Below, one piece after another: positions 1 through 7,083 of a DNA stretch of 26,240 bases. Every line of letters begins with the position of its first letter. Positions within the stretch are counted from its first letter, which is position 1. This stretch comes from Nitrospira sp. ST-bin4 (lineage in GTDB: Bacteria; Nitrospirota; Nitrospiria; Nitrospirales; Nitrospiraceae): assembly GCA_002083565.1 (NCBI GenBank), contig MSXM01000074.1, forward strand, positions 1 through 26,240, written 5' to 3'. The notes under the pieces were generated by a model. The model was not told where the DNA came from. It did not search any database and was given only the letters and a program-made list of their open reading frames with translations. The translations under genes were made by a program, and so were the position numbers.

Positions 1-2
1 GG

Positions 3-866
3 ATGGTGGATGAGGGGATGGTGCAGTGCATCGTCTCCACCGGCGCGTTGATCGCGCATGGTCTGAGCGAGTCCGTGGGCAAGACGCACTATCAGCACCA
101 CCCCTCGATGAGCGATGAAGAGCTGTTTCAGAAAGGCTACAATCGCGTTTACGACACGCTCGAGATGGAATCGAATTTGAATTACGTCGAACATGTCGTG
201 TCGCAGACATTGAAAAAACTCGACCGCGACCAGCCGCTCTCTTCGGAACTCCTGACGCGTGAGTTGGGGAAGACGTTGACCGAGGAATATGTCGGCGATG
301 GAATTTTGAAGAGCGCCTATTTGAAGAAGGTGCCGGTCTTCATCCCCGCCTTTACCGATTCCGAGGTGGGGCTCGACGTGGGGACGTGGGCCATGGCGCA
401 TGAAGTCGATCGGGCTCGTTCGCAGGCCGGCGGGAAAGGGGACTTGGCCGTCTTCACGGCTATTCATCAGTCGTACCCGTCGTTCAATCCATATCTCGAT
501 CTCAACAGTTATGCCGATCATGTGCTGTCGGCGAAGCGCCTCGGCATTTTTACGATCGGCGGCGGCGTACCGAGAAATTGGGCTCAGCAAGTCGGTCCCT
601 ACCTGGAGATCTGCAATCATCGCCTGGGCCTGAACGTAAAACCACCCCGATTCCATTACGGCGTCAGAATCTGCCCCGAGCCGGACTATTGGGGAGGGCT
701 GAGCGGCTGCACGTATCAAGAAGGACTGTCGTGGGGAAAGTTCGTGACGCCCAAGGACGGCGGACGTTTCTCCGAAGTGTTGAGCGACGCGACCGTGGTG
801 TGGCCTCTCCTGATGATGGGCCTGCTGGAACGGAAAAAGAAAGCCGCCGGCGTCAGCCGTTCATGA
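3..866 (+). CDS. Deoxyhypusine synthase-like protein (bacterial DHS family), 5' truncated
   Basis: This is the C-terminal 287 or so residues of a DHS-family enzyme; the reading frame is open to the left edge, so the true start lies outside the window. The family transfers a 4-aminobutyl group from spermidine or putrescine using NAD. Family signatures seen are CIVSTGA near the left edge, DVGTWAMAHE, IGGGVPRNW, YGVRICPEPDYWGGLSGCTY, and EGLSWGKF followed by SDATVVWPLL. Bacteria lack eIF5A, so members like this are thought to make homospermidine or a related polyamine rather than deoxyhypusine. The arginine decarboxylase and agmatinase downstream would supply putrescine, which fits that idea. 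Oddity: the lysine that forms the covalent intermediate in eukaryotic DHS (GGGxxK) is arginine here, codon at 573-575. The family is secure; the substrate is inference. Confidence 0.88.
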   Translation: MVDEGMVQCIVSTGALIAHGLSESVGKTHYQHHPSMSDEELFQKGYNRVYDTLEMESNLNYVEHVVSQTLKKLDRDQPLSSELLTRELGKTLTEEYVGDGILKSAYLKKVPVFIPAFTDSEVGLDVGTWAMAHEVDRARSQAGGKGDLAVFTAIHQSYPSFNPYLDLNSYADHVLSAKRLGIFTIGGGVPRNWAQQVGPYLEICNHRLGLNVKPPRFHYGVRICPEPDYWGGLSGCTYQEGLSWGKFVTPKDGGRFSEVLSDATVVWPLLMMGLLERKKKAAGVSRS

Positions 867-1501
867 GTCGGCTGTCCACATGGCTGAAGGCAACCGTCTT
901 CCTGTGCGGCTTTCTCTGGATATGTCCGCTCTGGGCCGCCGATGCAATCAGGACAGACGACCGGGCGAGAGGCCAGGCGAATGCGCCGGTCACCCTGATC
1001 GAATATTCCGACTTTACCTGCGGGTATTGTCTGAAATTTTTCAAAGAGACGTGGCCCCGGATTCAAGCCCGCTACGTCGATACCGGTAAGGTGAGGTTTC
1101 TCTACCGGGATTACCCCCCTGCCGATCAGGGGCCTGGTGTCGATGCGGCCACAGCGGCGCGATGTGCCGGCGCGCAAGGCAAATATTGGCCGATGCACGA
1201 TCGGCTCTTTGCCGAAGGGGGGCGGCTTGGCAAGGATGTCTATTTGAAGCATGCGGCGGCAATCGGACTGGATCGCACAATGTTTGAGCAGTGTGCCAAG
1301 GACGGACGGTACACCACGTCGATTTTCGAGGATCGGCAAGAGGCCAATCAGTGGGGATTTCACGGAACGCCTGGCTTTGTCCTCGTTCGGACGAACAGTG
1401 ACCCGACCGACAAGGAACCGGCGGTGGCAATTCCCGGGGCGTTTCCGTTCGAAATGTTTGCCGAAGAAATCGACCGGTTGCTGAAAAAGTCCCCGCAGTA
1501 G
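863..1501 (+). CDS. DsbA-family periplasmic thiol:disulfide oxidoreductase
   Basis: The product has 212 residues and a thioredoxin-like DsbA fold. The N-terminus (hydrophobic run VFLCGFLWICPLW, then AADA) is a signal peptide, so the protein should act in the periplasm. The active site CGYC follows LIEYSDFTCGYC, and the cis-proline loop is visible as GTPGFVLV. An insertion between them carries RDYPP and an AARCAG segment, as in the BdbD/Com1-like branch. The start is ATG at 863, overlapping the upstream stop as ATGA, which implies translational coupling. A longer reading from 578 is only the out-of-frame overlap of the first gene. The native substrate cannot be read from the sequence; no obvious DsbB partner is present in the window. 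Confidence 0.88.
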   Translation: MSRLSTWLKATVFLCGFLWICPLWAADAIRTDDRARGQANAPVTLIEYSDFTCGYCLKFFKETWPRIQARYVDTGKVRFLYRDYPPADQGPGVDAATAARCAGAQGKYWPMHDRLFAEGGRLGKDVYLKHAAAIGLDRTMFEQCAKDGRYTTSIFEDRQEANQWGFHGTPGFVLVRTNSDPTDKEPAVAIPGAFPFEMFAEEIDRLLKKSPQ

Positions 1502-1602
1502 CCGGTGAGTCCGATGAGATGGGGTTGAGGAATCACGCGGCGCCGGGTGGCGCGGGCAGTGTCAGCGCATTTACCACGTGTGTAACCAGGTAGGGATCTG
1601 TT

Positions 1603-1875
1603 ATGGCTTCAACGCAGTTGTTCTGGCCCGTCTCTCATCGTGACGACGATTTTTGGGTCTGTATGTCGTGCCTCGGCGAGGTGTTCTATCGGAAAGTCCC
1701 GATGCCCGATTGTCCGTCGTGCCACGGTGTGTCGACCTATGAAGGGTTTACGCTCGAAGCGGTTCGCGATTGGGGGACCGACGATTTGATCGCCAAGGCT
1801 GTGGCGGCGCAACAGGAAGCCGCTGCTGCCCCATCCGCCGTTGAATCCGCAACGCCGGTCGAAGCGGCAGATTAA
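1603..1875 (+). CDS. Small zinc-ribbon protein of unknown function
   Basis: The product has 90 residues. Two CxxC knuckles (CMSC near residue 20 and CPSC near residue 37) are about 17 residues apart and probably bind one zinc ion, as in rubredoxin-like or zinc-ribbon modules. The C-terminal 25 residues are low complexity, rich in Ala and Glu, and likely disordered. A candidate ribosome-binding site, AGGTAGGGA, precedes the ATG. The gene sits 27 bp before an aldehyde dehydrogenase and may be co-transcribed with it. I recognise no specific family and assign no function. Confidence 0.72.
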   Translation: MASTQLFWPVSHRDDDFWVCMSCLGEVFYRKVPMPDCPSCHGVSTYEGFTLEAVRDWGTDDLIAKAVAAQQEAAAAPSAVESATPVEAAD

Positions 1876-1902
1876 TCATTCCCGACTCCCGCGAGTGTCT
1901 TC

Positions 1903-3345
1903 GTGCAGGAACCGCGTCCATTTCTCGTTCATGGCCAATGGAGGCAAGGCGACCGGACGTCCCGTGTCGTCAACCCGTTCGATGGCCGCCTCATCGCTGA
2001 TGTGGTTCAGGCCACGGAATCCGATATCGAACAGGCGATCACCTCCACGGTGAGCGCGGTTTCGGCAATGGGCGCGCTCCCAGCACACGCCCGTTACAAC
2101 ATTCTTCAGCAGATCGCCGCATTGCTCAACCGGCGGCGGGATGAGGTTGCGTCGACGATCACTGCCGAGGCCGGCAAGCCGATCACCGATGCGAAACGGG
2201 AAGTAAGCCGGGCGGTGCAGACCTTCACGGTCGCGGCTGAAGAAGCCAGGCGGATCCCCGGCGAGTTGGTGCCGCTCGATTGGATGCCCGGCTCCGATTC
2301 ACACCTGGGTATCTTACGGCGATTTCCCATCGGTCCTGTGCTCGGCATTACCCCATTTAATTTTCCGCTGAACCTGGTCGCGCACAAGGTGGCGCCGGCG
2401 CTCGCCGCGGGTAATCCGATTCTCATCAAGCCGGCTCCTCAAACGCCGTTGACGGCGTTGTTGCTGGGCGAAATCGCCTTGGAAGCGGGCCTTCCTCCGG
2501 GCGGGCTCAATGTGGTGCCGTGTGACAATGCGCTGGCGGAGCGGTTGGTCATGGATCCACGGTTCAAGCTGTTGAGCTTTACCGGAAGCGCCGCGGTGGG
2601 ATGGATGTTGAAAGCCAAATGCGGAAAGAAAAAAGTCACCCTGGAACTTGGCGGCAATGCGGGGGTGGTGATCGAGCCGGACGCCGATCTTGATCTGGCG
2701 GCCCAGCGCTGCGCCGCCGGAGGATTCGGCTACGCCGGGCAGACCTGTATCTCGGTGCAGCGGGTGTTCGCCCACCATTCGATCGTGGAACTGTTTACGA
2801 CGAAGTTGCTGATGCACGTCGCGCGATTGAAGGCCGGAGATCCGACCGACGAATCGACGACCATCGGCCCCCTGATCGACTCCGCTGCCGCCCACCGCAT
2901 CGAGAGCTGGATCGGCGAGGCCGTGGCAGCAGGCGCGCGTGTGCTGCTGGGTGGAAACCGGATGGGATCGGTCGTCGAAGCGACGGTGTTATCCAATGTG
3001 AAGCCGGAGATGAAGGTGTCATGCCAGGAAGTGTTTGGCCCGGTGATCACGGTGACACCGTACCGCCAATTCAGCGATGCCATTACCCTGCTCAATCAAT
3101 CGGATTACGGGCTGCAAGCCGGAGTGTTCACACAAGACGTGAACAAGATTTTTTATGCGTTCCGCCACCTGGAGGTCGGTGCTGTGCTGGCGAATGAGAT
3201 TCCTACCTTTCGCGCCGATCATATGCCGTACGGCGGCGTGAAGGATTCCGGTTTGGGGCGTGAGGGGGTCAAGGCGGCGATCGAAGATATGACGGAGCCC
3301 AGGTTGCTGGTCTTCAATGTGAAAGAGCCGGCCGGTCTTCCCTGA
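1903..3345 (+). CDS. NAD(P)-dependent aldehyde dehydrogenase
   Basis: The product has 480 residues, the usual length for the ALDH superfamily, which oxidises aldehydes to acids with NAD(P). Visible landmarks are the Rossmann-fold segment GPVLGITPFNFPLNL, the cofactor-site IKPAPQTP, SFTGSAAVG, the general base Glu248 in LELGGN, the nucleophile Cys282 in GQTCIS, and EVFGPV followed by DYGLQAGVFT. All catalytic residues are present, so it should be active. The start is GTG at 1903. It resembles the lactaldehyde/non-phosphorylating GAPDH-like branch more than the betaine-aldehyde type, but the substrate is not predictable. Position between polyamine genes allows a role on amino-aldehydes; that is only an inference from context. 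Confidence 0.93.
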   Translation: MQEPRPFLVHGQWRQGDRTSRVVNPFDGRLIADVVQATESDIEQAITSTVSAVSAMGALPAHARYNILQQIAALLNRRRDEVASTITAEAGKPITDAKREVSRAVQTFTVAAEEARRIPGELVPLDWMPGSDSHLGILRRFPIGPVLGITPFNFPLNLVAHKVAPALAAGNPILIKPAPQTPLTALLLGEIALEAGLPPGGLNVVPCDNALAERLVMDPRFKLLSFTGSAAVGWMLKAKCGKKKVTLELGGNAGVVIEPDADLDLAAQRCAAGGFGYAGQTCISVQRVFAHHSIVELFTTKLLMHVARLKAGDPTDESTTIGPLIDSAAAHRIESWIGEAVAAGARVLLGGNRMGSVVEATVLSNVKPEMKVSCQEVFGPVITVTPYRQFSDAITLLNQSDYGLQAGVFTQDVNKIFYAFRHLEVGAVLANEIPTFRADHMPYGGVKDSGLGREGVKAAIEDMTEPRLLVFNVKEPAGLP

Positions 3346-3365
3346 AAAATATTCAGCCGATGATA

Positions 3366-3394
3366 TTGCGAAGCAGGTCCAATCTTGATACAAC
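3366..3394 (+). promoter_or_regulatory. Candidate sigma-70 promoter before the arginine decarboxylase gene
   Basis: TTGCGA at 3366-3371 and TACAAC at 3389-3394 are 17 bp apart. The -35 box is a weak match and the -10 box a moderate one. It would give the decarboxylase gene its own transcript with a leader of about 120 nt. Confidence 0.25.
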
Positions 3395-3435
3395 ATCGGC
3401 CCTGTAATTGAAATAAACCCGGTGCGTGCCGTTTG

Positions 3436-3484
3436 TCCGGCGTGGTGCGCTGTCATCCTCACCGAAACAAACCAGAACGCCGGA
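3436..3484 (+). promoter_or_regulatory. Stem-loop in the leader of the arginine decarboxylase gene
   Basis: TCCGGCGT (3436-3443) is perfectly complementary to ACGCCGGA (3477-3484). Directly inside, GGTG (3444-3447) can pair with CACC (3460-3463), leaving a 13-nt bulge on the 3' side. The structure lies 37 bp before the start codon and has no T-run after it, so it is more likely a leader structure than a terminator. Confidence 0.35.
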
Positions 3485-3521
3485 TACGCGAATCAATCAG
3501 ACGAAAGGGAAGGTAGAATAA

Positions 3522-4091
3522 ATGGTACCTACGCATATGTTTTTGACGAGAGGAGTGGGGGTTCACAAGGAAAAGCTGACCTCCTTCGAGGAAGCGTTGC
3601 GCAGTGCCGGTGTGGCCTATTGCAACCTGGTTAGCGTGTCGTCCATCCTCCCGCCCCACTGTAAGGTCATTCCCAGAAAGCGCGGGGAGAAACTGTTGAA
3701 GCCTGGAGAGATTACGTTTTGTGTCATGGCCCGTTCCGAAACCAACGAACGAAATCAGCTGGTGTCAGCCTCCGTCGGTCTTGCGAAGCCCACCGACCGC
3801 GGTACGTATGGCTATCTGTCCGAGCACCATGCCCATGGTGAGACGGACGAGGAGACCGGAGAGTATACCGAAGATTTGGCCGCGCAGATGCTGGCGACGA
3901 CGTTAGGCGTCGAGTTCGACCCGAATGTGGCATGGAAAGAGCGTGAACAAGTGTTCAAAATGGGTGGGAAGATCGTCAAGACCCAGAATGTCACGCAGTC
4001 GGCCATCGGCAAGGCGGGCAAGTGGACCACCGTGGTTGCGTTCGCGGTGTTCATTCCAGGAGAGAATGTTCCTAAGCGCTCCCGCCGCTAG
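3522..4091 (+). CDS. pdaD: Pyruvoyl-dependent arginine decarboxylase
   Basis: The product has 189 residues and belongs to the PvlArgDC family, which converts arginine to agmatine and CO2. The proenzyme cleaves itself between two serines; the second becomes the pyruvoyl cofactor. The cleavage motif is seen as NLVSVSSILPP, placing the cut between Ser40 and Ser41. The GVGVHKEKLTSFEEAL segment near the N-terminus and the central ARSETNE are also family features. The start codon ATG at 3522 has a purine-rich site (GGGAAGGTAG) upstream. The agmatinase begins 66 bp downstream, completing the route to putrescine. The type is common in archaea and found in scattered bacteria. The assignment is secure; proenzyme processing is inferred from the conserved motif. 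Confidence 0.95.
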   Translation: MVPTHMFLTRGVGVHKEKLTSFEEALRSAGVAYCNLVSVSSILPPHCKVIPRKRGEKLLKPGEITFCVMARSETNERNQLVSASVGLAKPTDRGTYGYLSEHHAHGETDEETGEYTEDLAAQMLATTLGVEFDPNVAWKEREQVFKMGGKIVKTQNVTQSAIGKAGKWTTVVAFAVFIPGENVPKRSRR

Positions 4092-4157
4092 CGGGCGTCT
4101 GTTCCGCTTCCACGAGTGTGAGGAAACGGGGCTCGTGATGAACGGATACCGCAGGCT

Positions 4158-5090
4158 ATGACGCTTCCAACCGGCTGGGAAGGACCGGAGCATAACTTCC
4201 TCGGAATCGACGAGCCCTGGTGCCATCCGGACCGGGCCGGCGTCTATGTCTTGCCGGCACCCTACGAACACACCTCCAGCTACATTCTCGGGTCAGATCG
4301 CGGCCCCTCCGCCATTCTCGAGGCTTCGGGCCAGGTGGAGTTTTATGATGAGCAGCTCAGATGCGAACCCTACCGGGAATGGGGAGGGATCGCCACGGCG
4401 TCGTCCTTGGATCTCCGGGGACAAGTCGATCGCGCGGCCGTTGACGCGATCGAACGATTCGTCTCGCCGCATGTCGGGACCGGACGGTTTCTCGTGACGT
4501 TGACAGGGGAACACACCGGGGCGTTGGGAGCGATTCGTGCGCATGCCACGCGCTATCCGAAGATGTGTGTGGTGCAGATCGACGCGCATGGCGATTTGCG
4601 CGACGCGTACCAAGGGAACCCATTCAGCCATGCCAGCGTGATGGCGCGGGTGGTGGAGGACGGGCATGCACTGGTGCAGGTGGGTATTCGATCGATCAGT
4701 GAGGAGGAAATCGCGCGGATCGAGAAAACGGATCGGATCACAACCTTCTTTGCCGCGAACATCCTGGATCCCTCCGGCCCCTACGAAGGGAAAGCGTCAA
4801 AGTGGATTCCCGATGTGGTCGCCGCTTGTGGGGGCCCGGTCTATCTGACCTTCGACTGCGATGGATTGGACGCCTCGATTATTCCTGCCCTGGGAACTCC
4901 GGAGCCGGGAGGGCTGGGCTGGTACGATACACTCAACCTCATCACGGCCCTGGCCAATGGTCCCGGCATCGTAGGGATGGATATAAGCGAAATCGCTCCC
5001 ATTGAAGGGTTCGCCGCGCCGCAATTTTCTATCGCCCGGTTGATCTATCGCATGCTCGGCCGCATCAAGGCCGGTCGCCGCGTTCACTGA
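4158..5090 (+). CDS. speB: Agmatinase (ureohydrolase family)
   Basis: The product has 310 residues, normal for ureohydrolases. Agmatinase hydrolyses agmatine to putrescine and urea with two Mn ions. Metal ligands are visible as His119 in TGEHTG, Asp142, His144 and Asp146 in DAHGD, and Asp233 and Asp235 in DCDGLD, followed by the family's PALGTPEPGG. The sequence SHASVMARV after the DAHGD motif also fits. The substrate is inferred to be agmatine rather than arginine or formiminoglutamate because the arginine decarboxylase lies directly upstream. The ribosome-binding site is weak (CGCAGG). The stop codon at 5088-5090 directly abuts the first base of the nested inverted-repeat element. Confidence 0.93.
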   Translation: MTLPTGWEGPEHNFLGIDEPWCHPDRAGVYVLPAPYEHTSSYILGSDRGPSAILEASGQVEFYDEQLRCEPYREWGGIATASSLDLRGQVDRAAVDAIERFVSPHVGTGRFLVTLTGEHTGALGAIRAHATRYPKMCVVQIDAHGDLRDAYQGNPFSHASVMARVVEDGHALVQVGIRSISEEEIARIEKTDRITTFFAANILDPSGPYEGKASKWIPDVVAACGGPVYLTFDCDGLDASIIPALGTPEPGGLGWYDTLNLITALANGPGIVGMDISEIAPIEGFAAPQFSIARLIYRMLGRIKAGRRVH

Positions 5091-5237
5091 GCCGGATACT
5101 GAAACAGGCCGTCCGCTTCGTTCTCGCTTTGCTGACAAGAGTGTGAAGCGTATCTCGTGAAGCGTCGTTCGCTTGCGAGATGTGAACAGCAAGGTACAAG
5201 GGGGCGGCCTTGCCGACGGCCTGTTTGCGTATCCGGC
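5091..5237. repeat. 147-bp element of nested inverted repeats (MITE-like or structured RNA)
   Basis: The two 23-nt ends (5091-5113 and 5215-5237) are complementary at 19 of 23 positions: GCCGGATA pairs with TATCCGGC, and AACAGGCCGTC with GACGGCCTGTT, separated by a 4-nt internal loop. Inside, TTGCTG (5129-5134) pairs with CAGCAA (5187-5192). Further in, 5152-5181 forms a hairpin with about 12 bp, one bulged base and loop TCGTT. There is no convincing reading frame and no T-run. The left end abuts the agmatinase stop codon and the right end is 17 bp before the next start codon. It could be a miniature inverted-repeat element or the DNA of a structured RNA. Confidence 0.6.
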
Positions 5238-5254
5238 GATGAGACTGATCTCCT

Positions 5255-5971
5255 GTGACCACTGCAATCCGCATCAACAAATTTTTCACAGAACAGGGCC
5301 TGTGTTCCCGGCGCGAGGCGGATCGGCTGGTTGAATCGGGCGTCGTCACCGTCAATGGGCAGGTTGCCAAACTGGGTGACCGGGTAAGTCCTGCGGATGT
5401 CATCGCTCGCGATGGACAAGTGATTCCCTGGGGCACATCGCCCATCTACATCAAATATCACAAGCCGGTCGGGGTCACGACGACCAGCGAGCCGCAGGTC
5501 GAGCGAAACATCATTGCGGAAATCGGGCATCCGGAAAGGATATTCCCGATCGGGCGGTTGGACAAGGATTCCTCCGGCCTGATTCTGTTGACGAACGACG
5601 GCAATATCGTCAATGAAATCCTTCGCGTGGAATTCGGGCACGAGCGGGAGTATATCGTCGAGGTTGACCGGCCGTTCGATCAGGCCTTTCTGGACCGGAT
5701 GTCTCAAGGAGTGGTGATCCTCGGCAGCAAGACGAATCCCTGCCAAACGACCCGGATCGCCCGCCATCGGTTTCGCATCGTCCTTACCGAGGGGCGCAAC
5801 CGGCAGATCAGGCGCATGTGTCAGGCGCTGGGTTACCGGGTGATCACTCTCCACCGGGTCAGGATTATGCACATTGGAGTAAAAGGCCTGGGCGTCGGGG
5901 TATGGAAAGAACTGACGAAAGGGGAACGGGAAGCACTCCTTGAAGCGGTGGGCCGCTCGAGCAGCCGCTAG
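5255..5971 (+). CDS. RsuA/RluF-family rRNA pseudouridine synthase
   Basis: The product has 238 residues. An N-terminal S4 RNA-binding domain (residues 5-60, IRINKFFTEQGLCSRREADR and VTVNG) is followed by the catalytic domain. The catalytic Asp103 lies in GRLDKDSSGLILLTNDG. Further family motifs are HKPVGVTTT, EREYIVEV, and EGRNRQIRRMCQALGY. The enzyme isomerises uridine to pseudouridine in ribosomal RNA. The GRLDKDSSG pattern and C-terminal HRVRIMHI fit the RluF (23S rRNA) branch better than RsuA, but the exact target base cannot be read from the sequence. The start is GTG at 5255, 17 bp after the inverted-repeat element. It may be expressed with the agmatinase or separately, depending on what that element does. 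Confidence 0.93.
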   Translation: MTTAIRINKFFTEQGLCSRREADRLVESGVVTVNGQVAKLGDRVSPADVIARDGQVIPWGTSPIYIKYHKPVGVTTTSEPQVERNIIAEIGHPERIFPIGRLDKDSSGLILLTNDGNIVNEILRVEFGHEREYIVEVDRPFDQAFLDRMSQGVVILGSKTNPCQTTRIARHRFRIVLTEGRNRQIRRMCQALGYRVITLHRVRIMHIGVKGLGVGVWKELTKGEREALLEAVGRSSSR

Positions 5972-6018
5972 AGGGTTCGCGGCATCAATGACATCATAGC
6001 CCAGCTTCCGGCCTATCG

Positions 6019-6921
6019 TTAATTGAGCAGATCCCGTCTGGCCGCTTGCACGATGGCGAGGACTGCCGGGTGTGTGAGTCGTCGTTGCACGGTGATGGCG
6101 TAGAAGTGCTGTTTGAGAGAGTCCAGTTGTCCGACCACCTGCACCCGATATTGGCGGCAGATTTCCTTTTCGATCGCAGTGGCACCCGGAAAAATCCCGT
6201 ATCCATCCTGTCCGAACGCTTTAAGCGTCATGCCGTCATCGAACTCGCCGACGATGTTGAGAGACAGTTCGCGATGGGCCAGCCACGGGTCCAGCAGTTG
6301 TCGGAGCATCGCGTCGGATGTCGGAAGAAGTACCGGCGCATCCTGTAAGGATTGCGGAAAACCACGACGATATTGTGCCGCCAGCTTCGCCGTCGCGAAC
6401 ATGGTCACCCCCGACTCACCCAAGAGGTGACTGTAGATTTGAGCTTTGCTGTTCGGCGGGGCCGGGGTGTCGGCGATGATCAGATCCAACTCGTGAATGG
6501 CCAGATCAGCCAGCAAGAATGGCAGCTTGTCCTCCCGGCAACTCAAGCGCGTCGGCTGATCCAGCTTCAGGGCCGATTTGAGGAAATGAGTGGCCAGCGG
6601 TTTCGCCACGACGTCCACAATGCCGACGGCCAATCGAGAGTGGTGCCCATTTGCTCCGCGCCCCTTCACGGCGTTCATCAACTCTTGTCCGGTCGAGAAG
6701 ATGTCTTCCGCGTATCTGAATACGACGTGACCCATCTCTGTCAACACGAGGCGGCGCCCGGCGCGGATGAACAATTGTTCTCCCAGCGTCTGCTCCAGCA
6801 GCCGTATCTGCCCGCTGATCGTCGGCTGAGCCAGGCGGAATTCTTCGCAGGCTTTGGTCACGCTGCCGTGCTTTGCGACGGACCAAAAATATAGCAGATG
6901 GTGGTAGTTCAACCATTCCAT
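6019..6921 (-). CDS. nhaR: LysR-family transcriptional regulator, NhaR-like
   Basis: The product has 300 residues, matching NhaR length (about 300). The N-terminal winged helix is typical: MEWLNYHHLLYFWSVAKHGS, then the recognition region ACEEFRLAQPTISGQIRLLE. The effector domain follows from about residue 90 (LAVGIVDVVAKPLATHFL). NhaR activates nhaA and other genes in response to sodium and pH in E. coli. Here the neighbour is not an antiporter but a divergent set of TolC-like genes, so this regulator probably controls the export locus. The ATG at 6919-6921 was chosen because the protein then starts at the family-typical motif. The longer open frame continuing to 8292 runs antisense through a coding gene. 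Its ribosome-binding site is not obvious. Confidence 0.9.
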   Translation of the reverse strand: MEWLNYHHLLYFWSVAKHGSVTKACEEFRLAQPTISGQIRLLEQTLGEQLFIRAGRRLVLTEMGHVVFRYAEDIFSTGQELMNAVKGRGANGHHSRLAVGIVDVVAKPLATHFLKSALKLDQPTRLSCREDKLPFLLADLAIHELDLIIADTPAPPNSKAQIYSHLLGESGVTMFATAKLAAQYRRGFPQSLQDAPVLLPTSDAMLRQLLDPWLAHRELSLNIVGEFDDGMTLKAFGQDGYGIFPGATAIEKEICRQYRVQVVGQLDSLKQHFYAITVQRRLTHPAVLAIVQAARRDLLN

Positions 6922-6961
6922 GGAGATATGCCCCGAAGGCGTGATACGCGTTACCCGGGGC

Positions 6962-6990
6962 ACTATACATCGGCTTTCACAATACTTCAA
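6962..6990 (-). promoter_or_regulatory. Candidate sigma-70 promoter of the nhaR-like gene
   Basis: On the minus strand TTGAAG (6985-6990) and TATAGT (6962-6967) are separated by exactly 17 bp. Both boxes are close to consensus. Transcription would start near 6955 and give a leader of about 35 nt. Confidence 0.55.
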
Positions 6991-7013
6991 ATCCGTTTTA
7001 TCTATTTTATAAA
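6986..7013 (+). promoter_or_regulatory. Candidate promoter of the TolC-like gene array
   Basis: TTCAAA (6986-6991) and TATAAA (7008-7013) are 16 bp apart, in the only strongly AT-rich stretch of the intergenic region. The -35 box overlaps the -35 box of the divergent regulator promoter, so the two may compete for polymerase. Confidence 0.4.
6997..7013. promoter_or_regulatory. Candidate LysR-type operator (T-N11-A dyad)
   Basis: TTTAT (6997-7001) and ATAAA (7009-7013) form an inverted repeat around 7 bp and include a T-N11-A pattern (T at 6999, A at 7011), the usual LysR recognition shape. It overlaps the predicted -10 box of the array promoter, between the divergent genes. Being AT-rich, it could arise by chance. 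Confidence 0.3.
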
Positions 7014-7083
7014 TTGACTGTGGGATTGCTAGTCTCCGCGCCGTCAGCCTCACACATACGAATGTAATGGAAGGAGCGTCCTT

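Noticed and set aside
716..1363. Minus-strand 215-codon frame over the DsbA-like gene
   Set aside because: The plus strand encodes a recognisable DsbA-like protein; the antisense product has no recognisable domain.
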